DNA from: Methylotenera sp.
GTDB taxonomy: Bacteria; Pseudomonadota; Gammaproteobacteria; Burkholderiales; Methylophilaceae
Reading direction: 5' to 3'
DNA length: 64,000 bases
Assembly: GCF_030684185.1 (NCBI RefSeq)
Contig: NZ_JAUXOY010000030.1
Span: 180,237 to 244,236, forward strand
Shown here: positions 30,215 to 39,366 of the stretch, in pieces
Layout of the letters: every line of letters starts with the position of its first letter
How positions within the stretch are numbered: the stretch's first letter is position 1
Notes under the pieces: model-generated
Databases searched by the model: none
Told to the model about the DNA's origin: nothing
What the model saw: only the letters and a program-made list of their open reading frames with translations
Translations under genes and position numbers: made by a program

Positions 30215-32155
30215 ATGAATAAATTAGCTCAAACCCCTTCGCATCACCTTCGCCACAGAATGCCGCTGGCGGTGCTTGTGGCGGCAATTGCGCTGGCCAT
30301 CTGGCTCATATTGCGAGTCGTGCTGTGGGTCGACGTAGGGGTCACCCAGTTCTCTATCCTTCAAACGCTGAAAGTATTTGGTGTTGGCTTGTGGTTTGAC
30401 TTAAATGCGCTTTGTTATTTCGCCATCCCGTTTTTGCTGATTTCATTGTTTTCGCTAAATCGTTGGCGCAGCAAAGCCTGGGTGAATAAAGCGCGCTGGA
30501 TATTAACTTTTTTAGTTACTTTCGGCTTAATTTTTGGCGCGGTTTCTGAGTATATTTTTTGGCAGGAATTCATCACGCGCTTTAATTTTATTGCGGTAGA
30601 TTATTTAATTTATACCAAAGAAGTGATTGGCAACATTCGTGAATCTTACCCTGTTCCGCTGATATTGCTAGCAATTGCGTTAGTGGCCTTAGCGATTGTG
30701 TTTGGCATTAGTAGGTTTGTGAGTTTTGATACTAAACATAGGCCTTACAAGCAAAAGCTTAAATTACTCATTGCTGCCATTGCGCTACCTGTTATCAGTT
30801 TTCAATTGGCGAATGTAGACCAAATGGAGTTTGGTAAAAATGCTTATGCCAATGAGTTGGCTGGCAATGGTATTTTTAGTTTTTCTGCCGCTGCGCGACG
30901 TAACGAGCTGGATTACGATAAATTTTATAAAACTATTTCCAACGAATTGGCATTAAGCACCTTGCAATCTGTAGGGTCAAGCCGCCAGCCCACTGGCGTT
31001 ATTTTACCTAACGATGCTAATCATAAAGTTGCGTTAGGGCCATTCACACGCAGCCCAAAAAACGTGGTGCTAATTTCGGTAGAAAGCTTATCGGCAGAGT
31101 ATGTTGGCGTTTATGGCAACAAGCAGAACTTGACGCCATATTTAGATAAATTAGCCGGCGAGAGTCTGGTGTTCGATAAACTTTTCGCTACAGGTACCCG
31201 AACCGTGCGCGGTTTAGACGCACTTTCTATCGCGATTCCACCTATTCCGGGCCAAGCGATAGTGCATCGCCCGAATAGTGACCATTTAGCTGGCATAGGC
31301 GAGTTGCTGAACCAACAAAATTACGAAACTTTCTTTATTTACGGCGGTTATGGCGTGTTTGATAGCATGAACGCTTATTTTAGAAGCAACACATACACCG
31401 TGGTCGATCGCACCGACTTTGATGCTAAAACCATTCAAAGCGAAAATGTTTGGGGTGTAGATGATGAAAGCTTGTTTAATAATTCAATCGCTATATTTGA
31501 CAATAACGCAAAAACGAACAAACCATTCTTTGCACATATTATGACAACTACTAATCATCGCCCTTATACTTTCCCGGAAGGTAAAATTGATTTGCCGCAA
31601 GGCAGCCGTGAAGGTGCAGTGGAATATACTGATTACGCGATTGGTAAATTCATTGAAAACTCTAAAAATAAACCATGGTTTAAAGACACTGTTTTTGTGA
31701 TTGTGGCGGATCACTGTGCTTCGGTGGCGGGTAAAACTAAACTGCCAGTTGATAAGTACCACATTCCATTATTTTTCTATGCGCCAGATATGTTGCCCGC
31801 AGGTCATTACAGCCGCGTTGCCAGCCAGATTGATATCGTACCTACGCTGTTAGATGTGCTTGGCACCAAAGGCGCAGAGCATTTTTATGGACAATCGTTA
31901 TTTAAAGCAGAGGCTGAAAAGCTACCAGAGCGTGCATTTATCAGCAATTATCAGGCGCTTGGCTACTTAAAAAACAAAAACTTAATTGTGCTTAACCCCA
32001 AACGAAAAGTTGAGGCTTACCAAGTCGACCCACAAAGTATGGACTCTACGCCAACAAAAGTAGATGAAACATTGCTCAATGAGGCCATTGCTTACTATCA
32101 AACCGCGAATCGTGCTTACAAAGTGGGTGCGCTTAAGCTTAAACCACAAAATTAA
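30215..32155 (+). CDS. LtaS-like sulfatase-fold phosphotransferase
   Basis: A 646-residue inner-membrane protein of the alkaline-phosphatase/sulfatase superfamily. Five N-terminal helices (to about residue 210) are followed by the periplasmic catalytic domain starting NVVLISVESLSAEYVG. The nucleophile region is FATGTRTVRGLDAL (catalytic Thr), and metal ligands follow in VIVADHCAS and the later HIPLFFYAP. Relatives transfer phosphoglycerol or phosphoethanolamine (LtaS, OpgB, EptA-like). Which head group is used here cannot be read from sequence. It follows the PAP2 gene in a likely two-gene operon. Confidence 0.85.
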   Translation: MNKLAQTPSHHLRHRMPLAVLVAAIALAIWLILRVVLWVDVGVTQFSILQTLKVFGVGLWFDLNALCYFAIPFLLISLFSLNRWRSKAWVNKARWILTFLVTFGLIFGAVSEYIFWQEFITRFNFIAVDYLIYTKEVIGNIRESYPVPLILLAIALVALAIVFGISRFVSFDTKHRPYKQKLKLLIAAIALPVISFQLANVDQMEFGKNAYANELAGNGIFSFSAAARRNELDYDKFYKTISNELALSTLQSVGSSRQPTGVILPNDANHKVALGPFTRSPKNVVLISVESLSAEYVGVYGNKQNLTPYLDKLAGESLVFDKLFATGTRTVRGLDALSIAIPPIPGQAIVHRPNSDHLAGIGELLNQQNYETFFIYGGYGVFDSMNAYFRSNTYTVVDRTDFDAKTIQSENVWGVDDESLFNNSIAIFDNNAKTNKPFFAHIMTTTNHRPYTFPEGKIDLPQGSREGAVEYTDYAIGKFIENSKNKPWFKDTVFVIVADHCASVAGKTKLPVDKYHIPLFFYAPDMLPAGHYSRVASQIDIVPTLLDVLGTKGAEHFYGQSLFKAEAEKLPERAFISNYQALGYLKNKNLIVLNPKRKVEAYQVDPQSMDSTPTKVDETLLNEAIAYYQTANRAYKVGALKLKPQN

Positions 32156-32181
32156 CTATGGATGTCTATTAGGGAGTCGAT

Positions 32182-32412
32182 ATGAATAGCGCTTCCAAAT
32201 ATGCTTTAAGCAAAGTGCCAGAAGTGACTTTGATCTTCTGGGTTATCAAGATTTTTGCTACAACGCTTATTGACAAAGGCAGCGTGGTGATTGCCATATT
32301 GCTTGCTTGGTGGTTACTTAAAGAAGCCATCACTTTGCGCCTAATTATTAGGTGCCTTGCTGATTGTTGCTGGCTTGTTTGTTTGTTATTGCTAAGAAAT
32401 AAGGCTGTTTAA
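32182..32412 (+). pseudogene. Chimeric remnant of two small membrane-protein genes
   Basis: The first 29 residues (KVPEVTLIFWVIKIFATTL) match the start of the COG4705 membrane-protein family. Then, without that family's middle, the frame continues as DKGSVVIAILLAWWLLKE, the pattern of the end of an EamA/DMT transporter. After LRLII the frame shifts: a neighbouring frame reads GALLIVAGLF and a further shift would give VIAKK and a stop. So the locus looks like an internal fusion deletion plus two small indels. The family names are from memory of the motifs. It converges with metR. Confidence 0.65.
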
Positions 32413-33320
32413 AGTAACTTGATTCCTGCTAAATTTTTAGTACAGGTTTCGCGAATTATTTTTACTATATCCTGCGCATAAGGCCGCATCATGATTTCAT
32501 TTTTGCCAATCGCGTAAAGTTCTGACCACAGGCCTTTTTTTGTAATCGGTTTTGCAATTACATATTCATGTTCTATATAGCTTTGGATTCCCCAGCTTGG
32601 CAAAGCTGCTAGTCCTCTACGGCTTGCCACCAGCTGAATGATGGCGATAGTAAGCTCGGCGGTGCGTCGTTCAAATGTAATTTCTTCTGGCTTCAGCACC
32701 TGACGTATCAAATCAATACGTTCTTCTGGCACAGGATAAGTAATTAGTGTCTGCTGAGCGAAATCACTGGCCAGCAGACAAGGTTTGGCCCGTAATTCGT
32801 GATTGGGTGGTAAAACAGCCATTATTTCAAATTTGAATAGGGGCAGATGCTGTAAGTCGCGCATTTTTTCTGGCAACCCGCCTATTACTAAGTCTGCTTT
32901 GCCTTCATGCAATAAGTGCCAAGGGTCGCTATGAAAGCCCGCCACCAAATCAATTTCCACCTCCGGCCACGCGCGCCTGAATACATCCATCACGGGGGTG
33001 AGCCAATCAAAGCAGGTGTGGCACTCTAAAACAATTCTTAACTCACCAGATTGTTCACTTTTCAGGCGGATTAAATCACGCTCGGTTTTATCCACCAGCG
33101 GCAGCAATTCACTGGCTAAATCTAAAAGCCGCTGACCTGCAGGCGTAAAGCGTAAACCCTGCGCAGTACGCTGAAACAAGGTGATTTCATAATGCGTTTC
33201 GATGGCACGTATTTGGTGCGAGAGCGCAGATTGCGTTAAAAATACGCGCTCGGCGGCCAGGCCTAGCTTACCCGTTTCAGCAATGGCTTTAAGTGATTTT
33301 AGGTGGCGAATTTCTATCAT
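32409..33320 (-). CDS. metR: LysR-type activator of methionine genes
   Basis: A LysR-type transcription factor that binds upstream of met genes with homocysteine as co-effector. The N-terminal winged helix-turn-helix is clear (LAAERVFLTQSALSHQIRAIE, about residues 21-41). The MetR-specific start MIEIRHLKSLKAI and the segment LECHTCFDWLTPVMDVFRRAWPEVEIDL match the E. coli MetR pattern (ECHSCIQWLTP). Its 303 residues are normal. The gene is divergent from metE with the MetR-type palindrome between them. Confidence 0.93.
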   Translation of the reverse strand: MIEIRHLKSLKAIAETGKLGLAAERVFLTQSALSHQIRAIETHYEITLFQRTAQGLRFTPAGQRLLDLASELLPLVDKTERDLIRLKSEQSGELRIVLECHTCFDWLTPVMDVFRRAWPEVEIDLVAGFHSDPWHLLHEGKADLVIGGLPEKMRDLQHLPLFKFEIMAVLPPNHELRAKPCLLASDFAQQTLITYPVPEERIDLIRQVLKPEEITFERRTAELTIAIIQLVASRRGLAALPSWGIQSYIEHEYVIAKPITKKGLWSELYAIGKNEIMMRPYAQDIVKIIRETCTKNLAGIKLL

Positions 33321-33335
33321 GGCTTTTATTCAATA

Positions 33336-33348
33336 TGAATTTAATTCA
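33336..33348. promoter_or_regulatory. MetR operator between metR and metE
   Basis: TGAATTTAATTCA is an exact match to TGAA-N5-TTCA, the known MetR recognition pattern. It lies 16 bases from the metR start and 82 from the metE start, the expected place for autorepression of metR and activation of metE. A related half-site TTCAATATGAA overlaps it on the left. Confidence 0.8.
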
Positions 33349-33429
33349 AATTTAACACAAAAACTTTCGCTTTATTAAAATATTTTTGCGTTAGAAAATG
33401 CATGCCTTACTTTGAGATTAGGTTATAAA

Positions 33430-35703
33430 ATGACAAAAAATACAATCAAAGCGCACATTTTGGGTTATCCGCGTGTGGGCGCAAAGCGTGAATTGAAGTT
33501 TGCTTTAGAGTCTTTTTGGCGTGGCGAGTCCAGCGCAGAGACTTTACAAGCCTCTGCGCAGGCATTGCGCGAAAATCATTGGAAAAAGCAGCAGGCGGCT
33601 GGCTTGGCGTTTGTGACCGCAAATGATTTTTCTTTATATGACCATGTACTGGATTGCTGTGTTTTATTCGGCGCAACGCCTAAGCGTTTCGGTGAAAAAG
33701 CTGCGGCAAATGAACTGGAATATTTCGCCTTGGCGCGTGGTAATGCCGCACAGCCAGCTATGGAAATGACTAAGTGGTTCGATACGAATTACCACTACAT
33801 TGTGCCAGAGTTGAATGAAAATACGCAGTTTACAATTAACGCACATGACTATTTAAGACAAATAGACGAGGCACAAAAATTAAGCAAAAATGTAAAGCCT
33901 GTGTTGTTAGGGCCTGTTAGTTTTTTATATTTAAGCAAAGCGCGCGGCATCAATAAGCTGGATTTATTAGATAATTTAGCTCAGCAATACGCAGTTTTGT
34001 TGCAAGCGCTACACGCCAAAAAAATTGAATGGCTGCAAATCGACGAGCCGGTTTTTGCGCTGGATTTAGATGATACTTGGCTAAAAGCCTTTGAGCGTGC
34101 TTATGCTTATTTACGAGGCACGCGCCCGAAACTATTGCTCACTACTTATTTTGCCAATGTATCGCGCTATCAAGCCTATATTGCCCGCTTGCCAGTTGAT
34201 GGAGTTCATATTGATTTGGTGCGTGCGCCAGAACAGCTTGGCCCGTGGGTAAATGCCATTCCTAGCCATTGGGTACTATCTGTTGGTGTGATTGATGGGC
34301 GTAATATTTGGCGTAATGATCTAGATAAAACATTGGCGCTGCTGGAACCCTGGGTGAAAAGATTAGGTGAGCGTTTGTGGATTGCACCTAGCTGCTCATT
34401 GCTGCATACGCCTGTTACTCTGGCACATGAAAATATGCTGGATGCTGAAATAAAATCATGGTTAGCGTTTGCCGATGAAAAGTTGGATGAGCTGCATATT
34501 ATTGCACTAGCATTAAATCACGGCGTTGAATCAGTCACGAATGAGCTGGAAATTTCTCGCGTAGCAATTGCCTCACGTAACAACTCTAACCGTGTGCATA
34601 ATGCGCTTGTTGAAGCGCGCATGAGTAGACTTAATACCTTAAATGAAAATCGCGGCAGTGAATTTAGCGTGCGCCAACAAACACAGCGTAAGCGTTTAAA
34701 TTTGCCATTATTACCCACCACGACCATAGGCTCATTCCCGCAAACGCCTGACATACGCGCAACCCGTGCGGCATATAAAAAAGGTGAAATCAGTCAGCAT
34801 AAATATCATGCCGATATGGAGTCGCACATTGCTTACGCTATCAGTGAGCAAGAGTCTTTAGGCTTAGATGTACTGGTACATGGCGAAGCCGAGCGTAATG
34901 ACATGGTGGAGTATTTTGGCGAGCAGTTGGCAGGCTATGCTTTTACACAAAATGGTTGGGTGCAAAGTTATGGCTCGCGCTGTGTGAAACCTCCAGTGAT
35001 ATATGGCGATGTGCATCGACCATTGCCCATGACAGTCGCCACTGCAAGCTTTGCACAATCACTTTCAACAAAGCCCGTCAAAGGCATGTTGACAGGCCCT
35101 GTAACGATGCTGCAATGGTCATTTGTGCGCAACGACCAACCGCGTGAAACCACAGCCTTGCAATTAGCACTGGCAATTCGTGATGAAGTGGATGATTTGC
35201 AACAAGCTGGAATCGCGATTATTCAAATTGATGAACCTGCGTTTCGTGAAGGCTTGCCATTGCAAAAAGCGGCATGGGCGCATTATTTGGCGTGGGCGGT
35301 GCGGGCATTTAAGCTATCTGCCAGCGTAGCAAACAATGACACGCAAATTCATACGCACATGTGCTATTCAGAGTTTAACGACATTTTACCCGCTATTGCC
35401 GCCATGGATGCAGACGTGATTACCATTGAAACCTCGCGCTCTGCTATGGAATTGCTGGATGGTTTTGGCGAATTTGCCTATCCCAATGAAATTGGCCCAG
35501 GTGTGTACGATATACATTCACCACGTGTGCCAAGCGTTGAGGCCATGGAAAAGCTAATGAAGCGCGCCATAGAAGTTATTCCCGTTGAACGGCTTTGGAT
35601 TAACCCAGATTGCGGCCTTAAAACCCGTGGCTGGAGTGAAACCAGACAAGCGTTAATGAATATGGTGGAGGTGGCTAAAAAGTTGCGATTACTTTTGAGC
35701 TAG
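33430..35703 (+). CDS. metE: Cobalamin-independent methionine synthase
   Basis: MetE transfers methyl from methyltetrahydrofolate polyglutamate to homocysteine without B12. The 757-residue two-barrel protein is complete from MTKNTIKAHILGYPRVG; the start at ATG 33430 was preferred over an upstream TTG. The C-terminal barrel has TTTIGSFPQT, and the zinc ligands sit in IHTHMCYSEFND (His and Cys) and NPDCGLKTRGW (Cys). IQIDEPAFREG is also present. No cobalamin riboswitch is visible in its short leader; control is probably by MetR. Confidence 0.96.
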   Translation: MTKNTIKAHILGYPRVGAKRELKFALESFWRGESSAETLQASAQALRENHWKKQQAAGLAFVTANDFSLYDHVLDCCVLFGATPKRFGEKAAANELEYFALARGNAAQPAMEMTKWFDTNYHYIVPELNENTQFTINAHDYLRQIDEAQKLSKNVKPVLLGPVSFLYLSKARGINKLDLLDNLAQQYAVLLQALHAKKIEWLQIDEPVFALDLDDTWLKAFERAYAYLRGTRPKLLLTTYFANVSRYQAYIARLPVDGVHIDLVRAPEQLGPWVNAIPSHWVLSVGVIDGRNIWRNDLDKTLALLEPWVKRLGERLWIAPSCSLLHTPVTLAHENMLDAEIKSWLAFADEKLDELHIIALALNHGVESVTNELEISRVAIASRNNSNRVHNALVEARMSRLNTLNENRGSEFSVRQQTQRKRLNLPLLPTTTIGSFPQTPDIRATRAAYKKGEISQHKYHADMESHIAYAISEQESLGLDVLVHGEAERNDMVEYFGEQLAGYAFTQNGWVQSYGSRCVKPPVIYGDVHRPLPMTVATASFAQSLSTKPVKGMLTGPVTMLQWSFVRNDQPRETTALQLALAIRDEVDDLQQAGIAIIQIDEPAFREGLPLQKAAWAHYLAWAVRAFKLSASVANNDTQIHTHMCYSEFNDILPAIAAMDADVITIETSRSAMELLDGFGEFAYPNEIGPGVYDIHSPRVPSVEAMEKLMKRAIEVIPVERLWINPDCGLKTRGWSETRQALMNMVEVAKKLRLLLS

Positions 35704-35704
35704 A

Positions 35705-37507
35705 TTATTGAGTGGTGGCTGTACTGTTCATGTATCGAGAAGCTTGACGTGCAAACATCTTGCTATACAAGCCATCGCTAGCTAGCAGTTGTTCATGATG
35801 CCCAGTTTCGACAACTCGTCCTTGATCCAAAACAACAATCATATCCGCCTCGCGTGCCAATGCGAGGCGATGTGTAACGAAAATTGTTGTTTTATCATGT
35901 GCGAGTTCAAGAAACCGTTCAAATAGTTCGTGTTCTGCGTTGGGATCAAGTGCTGATGTTGGTTCGTCTAATATGATGAATTTAGTTTTATTAGTACGAA
36001 AGAGTGCGCGTGCCAGAGCCAGCCTCTGCCATTGCCCTCCCGATAGAGACAACTCTTCATAGATTGCATGCTCGTCGGCAGGAAGTTTTGAAGTAAAAGA
36101 TGCAAGCCCTGCCCTCTCTAAACAAGTGTTAATGCCATCTTGATCATCAAATCGATCAATATCGCCCAGCGCAACATTAAAGTTTGCTGACATTGGAAAT
36201 CTCGCATAATCCTGAAACACCGCCCCGATGCTCGCCCAATATTGAGATTTATCCAGCGTGGCTAAGTCCAATCCATTAATGCTAATCTGGCCACTGCTTG
36301 GCTGAAGTAGCCCTGTGAGCAATTTAATTAAGGTTGTTTTGCCCGCCCCATTTTCGCCAACAATAGCGATTTTCGCGCCTGATTTAATCGTAAATGAAAC
36401 TTCTTTTAAAGCGTATTCCTGTGTATCTGGATAAACAAATGATACATTAGACACTTCAATATCTGGTAGAGTAAGTATCATTGCATCATCCATAGATTCA
36501 TCTACCTTAGCTTTAGGCTTATTACTCATCTGGTCAATCAGTCTTAACAACGGTATTACTTGCCTGCCTGTTTCAGCGGCTCTGAATGTAGAGTAAACCA
36601 AAGAATTTAGCCCGTCACTCAGTTGCATGACGATACCAATGATGATGATTAGCGAGCCTGTACTCGCATGTCCTGTCATTACAGACCAAGCAAAATATAG
36701 AGTACAAAAAGCAGCAACTGCCGAACCGAATAGGGCTGCGATAGCAGTTTTGGTGATGCCATTGACTCTTGATTGGGTAAATGCTGAAACACATTTCTGA
36801 GAATCTTTCTGCCACACAGAGAATAAGTAATCTTTTAGACCGAAGAGCCGAACCTCCTTGAAGTAAGCATTTTGCGTCATTACTCTCTCTTGCAAAGATA
36901 GGCGATGATAACGATCTACAAAAGCGTTTTCGATATGGTAACTAGCCTCTACAACTTGATACCGAGTAATTGCTGATGGTATAGCGGCCAGCAATAAAAG
37001 CGGCGGAATCCACCAATTTAAAGTGAAACCTAAAAGCAAAAGAAAAAATACACCTAGCGAGTTCACTACTGCCATGCCTAGGTGATCAATCCAAAGCCCT
37101 AGGTTCTCGAAACTGCGTGTTGCATTCGAGAGCAGGGCGCTAGTTTTTTTATTTTCTAGCACAGCCAAATCATTTTCACCAAGTACCGCTCGTAAGAAAG
37201 CGTGCTTAACCGAAAATTTGATATGGTCTCGTAGGTGATCGATGAGCAGATATTGTACTTGGGTCAGAACATTGGTTCCAAGCAAGGCTAGCGTCATGGC
37301 AATAAGTAAGATGAGCAGACTTTTAGGAATAGCCTCGGCATTAGTTCCAACAAGCGGCGCATGATCTACTAAATAGGACAACCCATAAAAAATCGTTACT
37401 GGTAGACAAGCCGCTAATAATGACAGTAGCGTAAAAGCAATCCATACCCATTGATATGAGGCAAATATGTGTTGCATGGCAGCTTGCCAATTATTTTTAA
37501 ATTCCAT
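35705..37507 (-). CDS. ABC exporter (fused permease-ATPase), RiPP-locus transporter
   Basis: A 600-residue half-transporter. Six membrane helices fill residues about 15-320. The ATPase domain carries the Walker A motif GENGAGKTT, the signature LSGGQWQRLALARALF, the Walker B motif FIILDEPTSALDP and the switch His in FVTHRLA. It lacks the N-terminal C39 peptidase domain that would cut a leader peptide. The start was set at ATG 37507 rather than an upstream TTG. It lies downstream of the 56-residue precursor candidate and the ATP-grasp remnant on the same strand, so export of the modified peptide is the natural reading. That link is inference from order. Confidence 0.88.
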   Translation of the reverse strand: MEFKNNWQAAMQHIFASYQWVWIAFTLLSLLAACLPVTIFYGLSYLVDHAPLVGTNAEAIPKSLLILLIAMTLALLGTNVLTQVQYLLIDHLRDHIKFSVKHAFLRAVLGENDLAVLENKKTSALLSNATRSFENLGLWIDHLGMAVVNSLGVFFLLLLGFTLNWWIPPLLLLAAIPSAITRYQVVEASYHIENAFVDRYHRLSLQERVMTQNAYFKEVRLFGLKDYLFSVWQKDSQKCVSAFTQSRVNGITKTAIAALFGSAVAAFCTLYFAWSVMTGHASTGSLIIIIGIVMQLSDGLNSLVYSTFRAAETGRQVIPLLRLIDQMSNKPKAKVDESMDDAMILTLPDIEVSNVSFVYPDTQEYALKEVSFTIKSGAKIAIVGENGAGKTTLIKLLTGLLQPSSGQISINGLDLATLDKSQYWASIGAVFQDYARFPMSANFNVALGDIDRFDDQDGINTCLERAGLASFTSKLPADEHAIYEELSLSGGQWQRLALARALFRTNKTKFIILDEPTSALDPNAEHELFERFLELAHDKTTIFVTHRLALAREADMIVVLDQGRVVETGHHEQLLASDGLYSKMFARQASRYMNSTATTQ

Positions 37508-37586
37508 TACTGCCACCCATCTCAAATATTTGTTGTTGTAATAGTCCTCACGGCAAATGATTCCATTAAGACTTACTAGTTAACGA

Positions 37587-37757
37587 CTAATCGTTGTGTC
37601 TTCCACCTCCTTTTCGCGCAGTATCATATACTACTGAAGCGGTGTCGGGCTCTTGTGGAAGTACATGGGCAACCTGTCTTGCCAATACTCGCGTATTGGA
37701 TATTACGTTTTGCACTACGTTAGATTGAGGTTCTTTGTTTATTTCAATTGAAAACAT
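37587..37757 (-). CDS. Candidate graspetide precursor peptide, 56 residues
   Basis: A very strong ribosome site (AAGGAGGAATATT) precedes ATG 37757. The product starts MFSIEINKEPQSNVV, continues with a helical leader-like part (NVISNTRVLARQVAHVL) and ends with a short region that changes character: EPDTASVVYDTARKGGGRHND. This tail has Thr, Ser and Asp residues, as needed for the ester cross-links that ATP-grasp enzymes form between side chains, plus a GGG spacer and a terminal acidic residue. There is no double-glycine cleavage site of the usual kind. It sits between an ATP-grasp gene and an ABC exporter on one strand. The precursor role is inferred from this setting; I do not recognise the family. 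Confidence 0.65.
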   Translation of the reverse strand: MFSIEINKEPQSNVVQNVISNTRVLARQVAHVLPQEPDTASVVYDTARKGGGRHND

Positions 37758-37832
37758 AATATTCCTCCTTATTAAATTCACTACATTGAAAACTGCCGCA
37801 TCGATGAAATGACGATAGCAACAGGGCTTTCC

Positions 37833-38727
37833 TTAATCCTGATAGATATGTTTCGCTGGCGCTTGAGTATGTTTCTGTTGCCACGCCAGCGAAGTTTGCG
37901 TTCCATCGGACTTAAGAAAATCTTTAAATCGAACACGAGGGCGCTTTTGTTTACGAAAGTAATGAGGATTACCAGATGCGAGAAATTCACAGAAAGTATC
38001 CAATAAAGGCACGGATGGACATATTTCTTCATAACCAAGAAATTGTCCATTTGGATTGACTTCAAAAAACCAGTAAACGCCAGCTTTATCTAAAGCTAAA
38101 TCAATACACCCATAGACTAAACCAAAATATTCCATTAACTGCAAGCATTGCGATTTGACCCATTCTGGCAAATTTATTGGTGAAATATCAGGGTGTTCAA
38201 TGCGCCTTGAAAGTCTTGAATACGACAGCACCGCCAACTTTCTTAATGAATTCAACAATATGACTTGGGTCATTTGACATCAGCGTTTTTGGTACATTAA
38301 ATCCAATTTTCTGCGCTATATCTAATTGTAGTGGTTTTAGAAATGCTTTTTCATTACACCGTGGATGATTGACCCACATTGAAGAAGGTGAGAGTAGGTG
38401 CAACGTGGCCTGAGCTAGATGGTCTGCTTCTGTGGCGGCAAAGGCAGTATCAGAAAAACCTGCTCGTGTAGATGATTCGCTTATTTGGAGGCGATGACGT
38501 AACCATATTGAAGTGAAAGTTTTCGACCCAATTTGTTTGTCGTTTAAATCCGAAGTGGCGTAAATTTTTGCTTTATCCTGCGACTTGAACTCAAGAGACA
38601 AAGATGCGGAGGCAGGGTAGTTTTGAGGAAACCACACATCAACGTCATGCGATGACTCACGTAACCCCCATGCCACAGCGGCAGTATCATATATAAATGG
38701 AGAAACAACTATAATCAGGACGCTCAT
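37833..38727 (-). pseudogene. MvdD-type ATP-grasp RiPP maturase, frameshifted and internally deleted
   Basis: The intact start (ATG 38727, AAGGAAAAGGC upstream) gives an MvdC/MvdD-like N-terminal domain: IWLRHRL, a TEADHLAQ region, and WVNHPRCNEKAFLKPLQL, then GFNVPKTLMSNDP. The frame closes at 38197 after GGAVVFKTFKAH. The ATP-grasp C-terminal part resumes in another frame near 38240 with INLPEWVKSQ, YGCIDLALDK and the metal motif FEVNPNGQFLGYE, closing at 37833. Compared with the roughly 325-residue family from memory, about 70 residues of the central ATP-grasp domain are missing at the junction. So a deletion with frame change has probably inactivated the gene. Confidence 0.72.
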
Positions 38728-38874
38728 GCCTTTTCCTTTTGGATTGCAAAAGATGTCATAAACTTTACTAGCGCAGACAGAATAACAGCGACTTTTTAGC
38801 TTGTAAATGTGGCAAATTGTCGCATCACAGATTTGCAAATGTCACTAAATAATTTAAAAATAAAAACCTTATAA
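38728..38874. other. Divergent upstream region of the RiPP-like locus and nrdAB
   Basis: AT-rich stretch between the ATP-grasp start and the first NrdR-like box of nrdA. It should hold the minus-strand promoter of the RiPP-like locus, but no box pair is clear enough to mark. No gene is seen. Confidence 0.4.
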
Positions 38875-38921
38875 AACATAAATATAGCGATTAGTTTGTA
38901 AAAAATATCTATATATTGTGT
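38875..38921 (+). promoter_or_regulatory. Tandem NrdR-like boxes upstream of nrdA
   Basis: The box at 38906-38921 (TATCTATATATTGTGT) agrees with the NrdR consensus (ACACWATATATWGTGT) at 13 of 16 places. A weaker one at 38875-38890 agrees at 10 of 16. Their starts are 31 bases apart, three helical turns, the usual spacing of NrdR pairs. NrdR represses ribonucleotide reductase genes when dATP is high. Confidence 0.7.
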
Positions 38922-38960
38922 TTATTCTATTGAGTCACCACGCTATTTTGCGTTATAGTT

Positions 38961-39175
38961 TGGTTCTACGGTTCTTAATTTTTAGTCAAAAATCAAGATA
39001 AAAGGGAATACGGTGCAAGGTTTTTGCTATAAAAACTTTAATGCCGAAGCTGCCCCCGCAACTGTAATCAGCGAGTTATTTGTTAAATAGATGTGCCACT
39101 GAATTTGATGTTAATAAATTTGGGAAGGCCGACAAATAATGATGACCTGAAAGCCAGGAGACCTGCCGTAGACAT
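38961..39175 (+). promoter_or_regulatory. Cobalamin riboswitch upstream of nrdAB
   Basis: The cobalamin-riboswitch core is present in order: GGTTCTACGGTTC near the start, AAAAGGGAATACGGTG, GCCGAAGCTGCCCCCGCAACTG, TGCCACTG, GGGAAGGCC, and the end box AGCCAGGAGACCTGCCG. The B12 box is near perfect. It sits in the leader of the B12-independent reductase genes, so bound cobalamin should turn nrdAB off. Downstream, CGGCAG at 39235-39240 could pair with CTGCCG at 39163-39168 of the B12 box, a possible alternative structure. Confidence 0.95.
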
Positions 39176-39366
39176 TTTTTACATGTTTGTTGATGTGTAA
39201 AAGTATTTTTATAACGTTTGAGGCGGGGTGTCCTCGGCAGATGGAGTGTCATTGTCTGTGCACATACGCTCCGCCATGCTGGTTTTTATTTGGCGATTTT
39301 TCATTGTATTGATGATTGATTGCTCATTAAAAAGTGTCCTGCCCTTTGAGAAAAAGGGAAAATAAA

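Noticed and set aside
33321..33429. Possible cobalamin riboswitch before metE
   Set aside because: The leader is under 110 bases and lacks the B12 box; only the MetR site is present.
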